Shown: positions 10,337 to 17,318 of the stretch, in pieces
Position numbering within the stretch: position 1 is the stretch's first letter
Layout: each line of letters starts with the position of its first letter
Source of the DNA: Flavobacteriales bacterium
Lineage (GTDB): Bacteria; Bacteroidota; Bacteroidia; Flavobacteriales_C; GCA-002722245
Assembly (NCBI GenBank): GCA_947444925.1
Contig: CANFBW010000021.1
Coordinates: 1-52,837, forward strand
Reading direction: 5' to 3'
DNA length: 52,837 bases
The notes under the pieces: model-generated
What the model was told of the DNA's origin: nothing
Database searches by the model: none
Seen by the model: only the letters and a program-made list of their open reading frames with translations
Program-made: the position numbers and the translations under genes

Positions 10337-10858
10337 TTACAAGTCCAATAATTCAATAAAAGCAAGGGCACTTTCTTCGGACGCTTCAGGACCATTTGCT
10401 GTCAGTATCAATCCGTCGACAACCACTGTTGCTGTTGCCTGATCTATTGCACCGTGTTTTTTTGCCAAGACTGAAAAAGCGCCATCTTCGTTCCAGCCAC
10501 TTGCGTTTTTATTGGTCAATAGACCCCACGTTAAAAAATTTCGTGGCGCAGCGCAGATGGCAGCAATAGGTTTTTTAGATACTAAAAATGAAGTGAATAA
10601 ATTCTTTGCAACAGTGTTGTAGAGGTATTCTAAAGAGCCGGCACCACCTACAAAATAGATGCCATCGTAGTTTGTGGCGTGGGCATCTTTTAGTGCTAAA
10701 TCATTTTGCACGACGAAGCCAAATCGCCCAATAGATTCAGTGGTTGTAGAAGTAGTATGTACTACAATTCCTGCGCGTTCAAAAAAAGCGCGAGGGACGA
10801 TGTATTCAATGTCTCTAAAGTTTTTAGAAGCGAGAAGTAGAAGGATTTTTTTGCTCAT
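10337..10858 (-). CDS. DJ-1/PfpI family protein
   Basis: This 173-residue protein covers a full DJ-1/PfpI domain. A first strand (ILLLLASKNF) is followed by E18 and then C102 in the nucleophile elbow AAICAAP. These two correspond to the conserved Glu and reactive Cys of human DJ-1 (E18, C106). The YFVGGAGSLEYL loop is typical. Family members act as deglycase-like or glyoxalase-like stress proteins, chaperones or amidases; which applies here is not visible. The residue after the Cys is Ala instead of the His common in PfpI proteases, so protease activity is unlikely. Palindromic element B starts 46 bp upstream of its start codon. Confidence 0.88.
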   Translation of the reverse strand: MSKKILLLLASKNFRDIEYIVPRAFFERAGIVVHTTSTTTESIGRFGFVVQNDLALKDAHATNYDGIYFVGGAGSLEYLYNTVAKNLFTSFLVSKKPIAAICAAPRNFLTWGLLTNKNASGWNEDGAFSVLAKKHGAIDQATATVVVDGLILTANGPEASEESALAFIELLDL

Positions 10859-10903
10859 TTTTCAACTTATAAAATAGAATTTATTTTCTGTTTTTTTCGA
10901 TTT

Positions 10904-11110
10904 ATGATTGTCCGTAGTCGGAGCTGTAAGATTAAGGTGATAGATCCTTCGGAGTACCGCAGGAAGACAAGCATATGAACAACAATTTTATTGGGAATGG
11001 TTCACATTTGTCTTCCTGAGATTTGATATTAAGAGGAGAAACGAAGTTTCGGTGTTTGAAGGATCAATCGACACTTTCAGAACATAACGGATACACTTTC
11101 GGATAATCAT
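10904..11110. repeat. Palindromic dispersed element, copy B (about 207 bp)
   Basis: It starts ATGATTGTCCG (10904) and ends CGGATAATCAT (11110), forming a terminal inverted repeat. The short arm is at 10937-10969, the 39-nt loop at 10970-11008 and the long arm at 11009-11071. The loop matches copy A at 32 of 39 positions in the same direction, but the long and short arms are on opposite sides compared with A. The stop codon of the minus-strand gene at 11107-11535 lies inside the right-hand terminal repeat. The flanks are T-rich. Confidence 0.85.
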
Positions 11111-11535
11111 TTTTTGTTTTGTTTTTCGAATTTTAGTAAAACGATATTGCCAAAAATCAAAATTATTGAACTGGAAAGCCATAGCCAATAACCTGTGTGG
11201 TACCCATAGATATTTGATGATGAACCTGCATCGTTTTGCGTTATTTCTTTGCACCCCAAAAAGGACAGTGAAAGACAAAAAGAAATGACGCTGAAAACAA
11301 GCGAGCTTTTTCGATCGCTGATAAAACCTATCCACGCGAGTACCAAAATTGGATTGGCAAGCCAAGTAATGTTGGCCCAAGTGCCACCAATAGGTACGCC
11401 CATCCATCCAACGGTTAAACAGGCAAAACCAATCGGATCCTCACCTCCGGCGCGGTATGCATTTTGCGTGAGTGCCGTCACAAATAGAAGAAAGCTTGTC
11501 ACTAAAAAAAACGCTAAGATGTATTTTCTGTTCAT
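11107..11535 (-). CDS. Small four-helix membrane protein, unknown function
   Basis: I do not recognise this 142-residue protein. It has four hydrophobic segments (about residues 6-24, 62-80, 85-101 and 117-135), so it is an inner-membrane protein. Its start lies 15 bp after the stop of the SMP-30-like lipoprotein gene, so the two are probably co-transcribed as the end of the minus-strand run that begins at 15224. Its last codons (QNKK) and TGA stop overlap the terminal repeat of palindromic element B, so the present C-terminus may have been set by insertion of that element. No enzymatic motif is visible. Confidence 0.7.
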   Translation of the reverse strand: MNRKYILAFFLVTSFLLFVTALTQNAYRAGGEDPIGFACLTVGWMGVPIGGTWANITWLANPILVLAWIGFISDRKSSLVFSVISFCLSLSFLGCKEITQNDAGSSSNIYGYHTGYWLWLSSSIILIFGNIVLLKFEKQNKK

Positions 11536-11550
11536 TGTAATTTTTGTTTT

Positions 11551-12417
11551 TTAAAAGACAATGTATTCAATCCACTTTTTGTCTTGTATGGTGACAAATA
11601 GTTTTTTCCAGTCTTTGCTGAAGCTGACATTGGTGGGTTTTTTGCCATTTAATTTATATTCTTTGAGTAATTTACCCGTTGGTGAAATGGACGCAATTAG
11701 TCCTTTGTCATAACGCGCGACGAATAAATTTCCGCTTTTGTCGCAGCGCATTCCATCCATGCCGCCGTCGGGAAAGGTGGTGAATATTTTTTTGTTGGAC
11801 AGATTTCCAAGTGTATCCACGTCGTACATCCAAATGTTGCGTTGCACGCTTTCATTGACATACAAATGTTTTTGATCGGGTGAAACTTCAACGCCATTGG
11901 TGGTGCCCATGCTATCTTCTAATAGCGTAGTGCTTCCGTTAATACTGATGCGCCACAATTGGCCACTTCCGTTTTTCCAGTTAGGATCGGAAGCAAATAG
12001 AATCCCGTTTTTCATGATGGCCAAATCGTTCGGTTGGTTCATGCTAGAATCATGCGCAAAAACAGAAATGTTTTTTGTGACCAAATCAATTTTTAAAACA
12101 TTGTGATTTTTGTAATCGGCCACATACATATTGTTGTGTGCATCGAAACGAATGCCATTGCCGACACTGCCGTTTGTGAGATTGATAAAAAGTTGCGGAA
12201 TAGAATCTCCCGCTTTGACAACAGCGATAGATCCTTCGTGTTGAAAGTTGACAAGGTATAAGTTGTTGTTGCTATCGACTGCCGGACCTTCAATACCTGT
12301 GGTGAATACAGAGTCGCAGAGTATGTGGCTGTCGCTGCTATTTTTATTTCCGGAGGTTTCACTGCATGCAAAAAACAGACAAAGAGGAAGCGCGATGAGG
12401 AGAGTGATGCATTTCAT
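11551..12417 (-). CDS. SMP-30/gluconolactonase-like beta-propeller lipoprotein
   Basis: The start is taken at ATG 12417 (MKCITLLIALPLCLFFACS), which gives a clean lipoprotein signal with lipobox LFFAC. The longer frame from 12462 would overlap the upstream gene and hide it. The 288-residue product has repeated propeller strands such as GIEGPAVDSNNNLYLVN, GNGIRFDAHNNMYVAD, QPNDLAIMKNGILFASD, TNGVEVSPDQKHLYVNES and GMDGMRCDKSGNLFVAR, the pattern of SMP-30/LRE-like six-bladed propellers. Relatives are lactonases with a bound divalent metal. It would sit on a membrane facing the periplasm or surface. Its start is 1 bp from the stop of the glycosyltransferase gene, indicating one transcript. Confidence 0.88.
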   Translation of the reverse strand: MKCITLLIALPLCLFFACSETSGNKNSSDSHILCDSVFTTGIEGPAVDSNNNLYLVNFQHEGSIAVVKAGDSIPQLFINLTNGSVGNGIRFDAHNNMYVADYKNHNVLKIDLVTKNISVFAHDSSMNQPNDLAIMKNGILFASDPNWKNGSGQLWRISINGSTTLLEDSMGTTNGVEVSPDQKHLYVNESVQRNIWMYDVDTLGNLSNKKIFTTFPDGGMDGMRCDKSGNLFVARYDKGLIASISPTGKLLKEYKLNGKKPTNVSFSKDWKKLFVTIQDKKWIEYIVF

Positions 12418-12418
12418 T

Positions 12419-13849
12419 TTACTTTTCTGTATTTTCAATATGGTACAATTCAATGCCAACAAATGTGCTGTGTTCCGTTATTTTGTAACGTGTTAAAATT
12501 TCTTTTTGTAGTAAATGATGATCATCATGGGCGTGCGAAATGACAAGCCAAATTTGCTTTTTTTCTTGGATGATATCTTTCAATTCTGAAATATTGTTGC
12601 TGTCGATGTCTTTGTCGTTCAATGGAAAAACAAGTTCATTGAATTGATTTTTTTTAGCATAGTAATCGAAGGCATTTTTTTTGACATATTTAGCGTGAAA
12701 AACAATTGTTTCTCCATTTTTTACTTGATTGCTGAGGTGCTGGTAAACTTGTCGCCACTCTTCTTTTTTTGTCGTTAAATAGTAATTTTTTAATGGTACT
12801 GCGCTAAAAAAAATGACGAAAGTAATTAGACCTGCTTTGCCGAATTTGTTGTGCAGATCGGCAACGCCTTTGGCTACAAAAATATAATAAGGGACACTTG
12901 CTACAATGGCATACTTGTGCAAGAAAATGGACGACGAAAACTGCGAGATTAATATTGGAAGAAGGAGAGGGCAAAGAAGCCATAGACTGAGGAAATAAAA
13001 TTCTTTTTTTTGTTTGATGGTCATCCATACCCCCTTTGCTGCTAGAAGGGTGAATGCGGCGAAAAGTATTTTTGATCCATCAAACGAGTAGAGGGCATAG
13101 AGAGGTTCTAGTAGTCCAGGATGGGCGATGTGGTGGGCGCTTTTGAAATACTGCATTTGTTGCAATAAAATAGAAATCCAAGGCGAAAAAGACGCGAGGA
13201 TGAATACAAAAACACCCACGCCTTTTAGGAATTCAAGTGCGCTAATGTTTTTTGAGGCATAGAGGTAGAGCAAGTATATGCTTTGAGCGGCAATGGTGAA
13301 AAATCCGAAGAGGTGGGTGTACAGTAGGGCGCAATTGCAAAGTACAACGAGCAATACAGTGGAGGTTTTTTTTTGATGCAAAGCCCTTTGCGCAAGGTGA
13401 AAGGCCAATAAGCTCAACAGTAATAGGAGTGTGTACATTCGGCTTTCTTGTGCTTCGCGGATGTGGAATACGGAGATGCTCAATAAGCCGGCGCTGAGCA
13501 GGGCGGTGGGTTTGTTGAAGAGTGTGCGCGCAATTTTGTGCGTGAGCACAATGCTGAGTGCGCTCAGCAAAACGGAGAGCGAACGTGCGCCGGTTTCGCT
13601 GTCGCCGAAGAGCAGCATCCAGTAGTGCAATACAATGTAATACAGTGGAGGATGCACATCGTTGGCGGCGCTTTGAATGATGTGGGCTACGTCTTGCCTG
13701 CTGAGAATAATAGAAATGCCTTCATCGAGCCAAATGCTTTCTGTTGATAAATGAAAAATGCGCAACGCGACGCCACATGCAAGAATGAGGCTGAGTAAAA
13801 AATATTCGTTTTTGTAAAAGGGCGTTTTCGAAAGAAGTTCTTTAGCCAC
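12419..13849 (-). CDS. GT39-like membrane glycosyltransferase (ArnT/PMT superfamily)
   Basis: This 476-residue multi-pass membrane protein has about ten hydrophobic segments. The first extracytoplasmic loop has WLDEGISI, followed by DVHPPLYYIVLHYW, the acidic and HPPLYY motifs typical of PMT-like GT-C enzymes. The second loop has the SRMYTLL segment. Such enzymes move a sugar from a polyprenyl-phosphate donor onto proteins or lipids on the outer side of the inner membrane. The acceptor and the sugar cannot be read from sequence. The C-terminal third is a soluble domain. It lies 11 bp after engB and 1 bp before the SMP-30-like gene, within the same minus-strand run. Confidence 0.85.
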   Translation of the reverse strand: MAKELLSKTPFYKNEYFLLSLILACGVALRIFHLSTESIWLDEGISIILSRQDVAHIIQSAANDVHPPLYYIVLHYWMLLFGDSETGARSLSVLLSALSIVLTHKIARTLFNKPTALLSAGLLSISVFHIREAQESRMYTLLLLLSLLAFHLAQRALHQKKTSTVLLVVLCNCALLYTHLFGFFTIAAQSIYLLYLYASKNISALEFLKGVGVFVFILASFSPWISILLQQMQYFKSAHHIAHPGLLEPLYALYSFDGSKILFAAFTLLAAKGVWMTIKQKKEFYFLSLWLLCPLLLPILISQFSSSIFLHKYAIVASVPYYIFVAKGVADLHNKFGKAGLITFVIFFSAVPLKNYYLTTKKEEWRQVYQHLSNQVKNGETIVFHAKYVKKNAFDYYAKKNQFNELVFPLNDKDIDSNNISELKDIIQEKKQIWLVISHAHDDHHLLQKEILTRYKITEHSTFVGIELYHIENTEK

Positions 13850-13860
13850 TTTAATGGGTG

Positions 13861-14463
13861 TTAAGGGTGGTGAACGAGATTACTGTTTTCAATGAAATCG
13901 AGAATCTCTTTGATGCCTTCTTTCTTTTCAGCAGAAGTAACAAAGTTAAAGGGCAATTCCTCCCAGTATTGCAACAGGGTATTGCGGTAATCTTCTATGT
14001 TTTTGGTGGCAGCTGCGCGTCCGAGCTTATCGATTTTGGTAAACACGATGCAAAAAGGAATTTGTTTTTCTCCCAGCCAGTTGATGAATTCGATGTCAAT
14101 TTTTTGTGGTGAATGGCGACTGTCAACGAGTACAAAAGTGTAGAGTAGATTTTGGCGTTTGATGAGGTATTGAGAAATCATGTTTTCCCAACCTGCTTTA
14201 ACACCCTTTGATACTTTGGCATAGCCGTAGCCGGGTAAATCGGTAATGAACCATTTTTCATTGATCAGAAAATGGTTGATCAGCTGTGTTTTTCCGGGTG
14301 TTGAACTGGTTTTTGCTAATGACTTGTGGTTGGTGAGCGCATTGATCAAACTTGATTTACCAACATTGGATCGACCGATGAAGGCATACTCAGGCAAGGT
14401 CGTTACAGGGCAAAGGGCAACATCACTGTTGCTTACAAAAAACTCGGCCTTGTGAATGATCAT
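13861..14463 (-). CDS. engB: YihA/YsxC-type ribosome biogenesis GTPase
   Basis: This 200-residue protein has the full GTPase set: P-loop GRSNVGKS (G30-S37), switch-region T in SSTPGKTQ, G3 DLPGYGYAKV, G4 TKID and G5 TSAEKKEG. The KVSKGVKAGWENMI segment after G3 marks the EngB family. The length is usual for it. EngB is an essential GTPase that helps assemble the large ribosomal subunit. Its ATG (14461-14463) overlaps the TGA of the preceding hydrolase gene by 4 bp, which implies coupled translation. Confidence 0.96.
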   Translation of the reverse strand: MIIHKAEFFVSNSDVALCPVTTLPEYAFIGRSNVGKSSLINALTNHKSLAKTSSTPGKTQLINHFLINEKWFITDLPGYGYAKVSKGVKAGWENMISQYLIKRQNLLYTFVLVDSRHSPQKIDIEFINWLGEKQIPFCIVFTKIDKLGRAAATKNIEDYRNTLLQYWEELPFNFVTSAEKKEGIKEILDFIENSNLVHHP

Positions 14464-15224
14464 TGAATGGGCGTCTTAACTAACCACGTATCAAGAATTG
14501 CGTTGAATTCATCGGGGTGTTCCATCATTGCCGCATGACCACATTTGTCAATCCAATGCAATTCAGATGTTGTGATGAAAGTATTGAAGTCGATCGCTAC
14601 TTCTGGCGGCGTGATGATGTCATTTTTTCCCCAGATCAACAATGTTGGGATTTTGATTTTGTGTAAATCGTCTTTCACATTGTGGCGAATTGCACTTTTA
14701 GCAAGTGCGAGCACTTTGATGAGTTTGCCTCTATTGTTTACAATTTCATAAACCTCTTCAACGAGTTCGTCATTGGCGTGTTTAGGGTCGAAGAAAGTAG
14801 TGGCTGTTTTTTGACGAATGAATTCTTTGTCTTCTCTTTTTGGGTAGCTGCCGCCAAATGCATTTTCATATAAGCCAGAGCTGCCGGTTAGCACCAATCG
14901 CTTTACATTTTCCGGCCATTTTTCTACATACACCAAGGCTACGTGGCCACCTAATGAATTGCCAAGCAAGGTGACGTTTTTGTAGTTTTTGTGTTCAATG
15001 AATTTGTGGATGAACTCCGCTAATGTTTTTACGCCTGTAGTCAAAAGAGGCATGTCGTACAGCGGAAGCATTGGAATTACGATTTTACACTTGCCGCTAA
15101 AGTGTTTGAAAAGGTGCTCAAAGTTGGATAGCGCTCCAAAGAGCCCGTGTAGTAAAATTACTACTTCACCTTCGCCTTCTTCAATGAATTTGAACTGTCC
15201 GTCGTCTTTAATGTCGTATGCCAT
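14460..15224 (-). CDS. Alpha/beta-fold hydrolase
   Basis: ATG 15224 (MAYDIKDDGQFKFIEEGEG) is chosen over the longer frame from 15293, because the usual family N-terminus begins there and the extra 23 residues are hydrophobic and unlikely. The 254-residue product has the oxyanion-hole strand VVILLHGLFG, the nucleophile elbow GNSLGG (Ser nucleophile), an Asp in WGKNDIITP and a His in DKCGHAAM, which completes the triad. The substrate is unknown; such enzymes cut esters, amides or thioesters. It leads the minus-strand run that includes engB and diverges from mraZ. Confidence 0.88.
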   Translation of the reverse strand: MAYDIKDDGQFKFIEEGEGEVVILLHGLFGALSNFEHLFKHFSGKCKIVIPMLPLYDMPLLTTGVKTLAEFIHKFIEHKNYKNVTLLGNSLGGHVALVYVEKWPENVKRLVLTGSSGLYENAFGGSYPKREDKEFIRQKTATTFFDPKHANDELVEEVYEIVNNRGKLIKVLALAKSAIRHNVKDDLHKIKIPTLLIWGKNDIITPPEVAIDFNTFITTSELHWIDKCGHAAMMEHPDEFNAILDTWLVKTPIQ

Positions 15225-15602
15225 ATTTCCAATATCTGCTTTGAGCAAAAATAGCAAAATATTAATAGGAAAGAAGTGAATCGTAGTTGGCACTTAAAAA
15301 AATGACTTTGAAATGCTCGTGTTGCCAGTTTTTACTGGGGTTGTAGCGTTTGTTCAATTGCTTGGCTGGCGTTTGTTGTAGTGTTCAGGTTGGTGAAGGT
15401 GTTGAAAGCCTTGTTGCTATTGGTTATTGGGATTAAATCGTTTTTAGATAAAAATCTCTCCCACGTCAATTTAGCCAATGGTAGTAACCTTTGTAGAGGC
15501 TTTGAGTTAAAAGTTATCAACAAAGTGGTATAAAGTGGGACAAAGTGGAGATAAGTAATTATATTTACACTTTATATCACGAAACCTTCTGAAATCAAGG
15601 GA
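15225..15602. other. Divergent intergenic region between the hydrolase gene and mraZ
   Basis: This 378-bp region holds the start points for two divergent units. Near mraZ lie three 10-bp repeats (15521-15550, separate entry). Further on, a TATATTTAC at about 15559-15567 weakly resembles the Bacteroidota minus-7 box TAnnTTTG. A 63-codon minus-strand frame (15332-15523) has no family features and is not called. Confidence 0.5.
15521..15550 (+). promoter_or_regulatory. Three tandem MraZ-box-like repeats upstream of mraZ
   Basis: Three consecutive 10-bp units (15521-15530, 15531-15540, 15541-15550) each contain AAAGTGG. The GTGG cores are spaced exactly 10 bp apart, on one face of the helix. In E. 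coli, MraZ binds direct TGGGN repeats separated by 5 bp upstream of its own operon, which is the same geometry. The block ends 52 bp before the mraZ ATG and would overlap the promoter, consistent with autorepression of the whole dcw run. Binding by this MraZ is inferred. Confidence 0.75.
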
Positions 15603-16067
15603 ATGACAAACTTCATCGGCGAATACGAATGTAAATTGGACGCTAAGGGCAGATTGATGCTGCCTTCAGGTTTGAAGAAGCAGTGTGCGCCGGAGTCTGA
15701 GGGAAGATTTGTAGTGAACAGAGGGATGGAGGTGTGCTTGGTGATGTATCAAAAACACGATTGGGAAATAGTGACAGAGAAGATTTCGCAATTGAATCAA
15801 TTTGTGATTAAAAACAGAGAGTTTGTTCGTCGTTTCAATAATGGCGCAACGGCGGTGGAGTTGGATGGTGTAGGGCGTTTGCTGTTGCCAAAGAAGTTGT
15901 TGGATTATGCTGGCATTGGCAAGGATTTGATTTTGTTCGCGTATGCCGATAAGATTGAAATCTGGTCGAAGAAAGCTTACGAGGCAATGATGAATAGTGA
16001 GGGTGATTTTGCTTCGCTCGCCGAAGAGGTAATGGGAAATAAAGAAGTGCAAAATAAAAATGACTAA
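15603..16067 (+). CDS. mraZ: Transcriptional regulator and division-cluster protein MraZ
   Basis: This 154-residue protein has the two SpoVT/AbrB-like halves of MraZ: GEYECKLDAKGRLMLPSGLKK near the N-terminus and ATAVELDGVGRLLLPKKLLDYAGI in the middle. Both carry the D-x-x-G-R-L/F-x-L-P motif. MraZ forms a ring that binds direct repeats upstream of its own operon. Three such repeats precede the gene. The stop overlaps rsmH by 8 bp. It is the first gene of the dcw run. Confidence 0.96.
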   Translation: MTNFIGEYECKLDAKGRLMLPSGLKKQCAPESEGRFVVNRGMEVCLVMYQKHDWEIVTEKISQLNQFVIKNREFVRRFNNGATAVELDGVGRLLLPKKLLDYAGIGKDLILFAYADKIEIWSKKAYEAMMNSEGDFASLAEEVMGNKEVQNKND

Positions 16068-16959
16068 TTACCACATTCCAGTAATGCTGAAGGAAAGTAT
16101 AGATGCCTTGCAGATTAAACCTGATGGAATATACGTTGATGCAACGTATGGTGGGGGAGGACACTCTAAACAAATCTTGGCGCAGCTCACTACCGGTAAA
16201 TTGATTGCTTTCGACAGAGATGCTGATGCGGTGAAAAATGAAGTGGGTGATGACAATTTGATTTTGGTAAACGATAATTTTAGCCAGCTGACTAAGTACG
16301 TGAAGTTGTATCGATTTATGAAAGTTGATGGCATACTTGCTGACTTTGGTATTTCTTCATGGCAAATTGATGCCGCCGAAAGAGGCTTTTCTACGCGCTT
16401 TGATGCTGAGCTCGACATGCGCATGGACAAGCGTTCGCCGCTTTCTGCCAAAGATGTTTTGAATACTTATGATGAAGCTGCGCTGTCACATTTGTTAAAG
16501 GAATATGGAGATATTATCAATGGGCGCCAACTCGCACGTGCCATTATTGCATACCGCACAGTGCAGCCTTTCAATACTACTTTTGACTTGAAAAAAGCTT
16601 TGGAAAGCATGGCTTCTAAGGCGGATCACAATAAGTTTTTTGCTAAAATATTTCAAGCCATTCGCATTGAAGTAAATCAAGAGCTTGAAGAAATTAAGTC
16701 CTTTTTAACGCAGTCGGACGAAGTGTTGAATAAAAGTGGACGTTTGGTTTGCATTTCCTACCACTCTTTGGAAGACCGATTGGTGAAGAATTACATGAGG
16801 GCTGGTAATGAAAGCGGTGATGTGGAAAAAGATTTTTTTGGAAATCCAAAAGCCGGGTTGAAGGTAATTACCCGCAAACCACTTCTTCCCACGGAAGAAG
16901 AAATTAAGTTGAACAGCAGAGCTAGAAGTGCAAAATTGAGAATAGCTGAAAAAGCATGA
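16060..16959 (+). CDS. rsmH: 16S rRNA (cytosine-1402-N4) methyltransferase RsmH
   Basis: This 299-residue protein starts YHIPVMLKESIDAL, the family N-terminus, then has the SAM-binding motif DATYGGGGHS, an LADFGISSWQID segment and an RLVCISYHSLEDRLVKNYMR segment, all diagnostic for RsmH (MraW). It methylates the 16S rRNA decoding centre at C1402. It overlaps mraZ by 8 bp and ftsL by 4 bp (ATGA). Confidence 0.97.
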   Translation: MTNYHIPVMLKESIDALQIKPDGIYVDATYGGGGHSKQILAQLTTGKLIAFDRDADAVKNEVGDDNLILVNDNFSQLTKYVKLYRFMKVDGILADFGISSWQIDAAERGFSTRFDAELDMRMDKRSPLSAKDVLNTYDEAALSHLLKEYGDIINGRQLARAIIAYRTVQPFNTTFDLKKALESMASKADHNKFFAKIFQAIRIEVNQELEEIKSFLTQSDEVLNKSGRLVCISYHSLEDRLVKNYMRAGNESGDVEKDFFGNPKAGLKVITRKPLLPTEEEIKLNSRARSAKLRIAEKA

Positions 16960-17318
16960 GCAACGAAAAAAAAATAGAAGCAAAAGAACAGGTCGCTCCT
17001 AAAAAAGGGATGTCAAAGGGATTGAGTGAAGAAAAAGCTTACGCCATTTTGCCTTTTGCGATTTTCTTGACTTTGATTGCGGTGGTGTATATCGCCAACT
17101 CTTACTACGTTGAAAATACCATTCGCGACATCGCCAAATTACAAACGGAATTGCATGAGTTGCGTGCTGAAGATATTGAATTGAAAACAAATGTAAACAT
17201 CAAAACACGTCAGTCGGAAGTAGTTAAAAGTGCCGAGCGTTATGGCTTGAAACCTTTGATTGACCAACCGAAGGGCGTGCTGATTAATGAGAATGTTAAA
17301 CCTCAAATTGAAGAATAG
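16956..17318 (+). CDS. ftsL: FtsL-like division protein
   Basis: This 120-residue bitopic protein has about 30 cytoplasmic residues, one membrane helix (about 34-52, LPFAIFLTLIAVVYIAN) and a periplasmic coiled coil (RDIAKLQTELHELRAEDIELKT). FtsL proteins diverge strongly, so the name rests on this topology and on its place between rsmH and the PBP gene. It is expected to join the FtsQ/FtsB-type subcomplex that activates septal synthesis. Its TAG stop is immediately followed by the GTG start of the next gene. Confidence 0.85.
   Translation: MSNEKKIEAKEQVAPKKGMSKGLSEEKAYAILPFAIFLTLIAVVYIANSYYVENTIRDIAKLQTELHELRAEDIELKTNVNIKTRQSEVVKSAERYGLKPLIDQPKGVLINENVKPQIEE

Noticed and set aside
12225-12240. 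GCGATAGATCCTTC inside the SMP-30-like gene, identical to the core of the palindromic elements
   Set aside because: It lies in frame within a conserved propeller segment (EGSIAVV on the minus strand), with no arms, loop or terminal repeats around it, so it is most likely chance.
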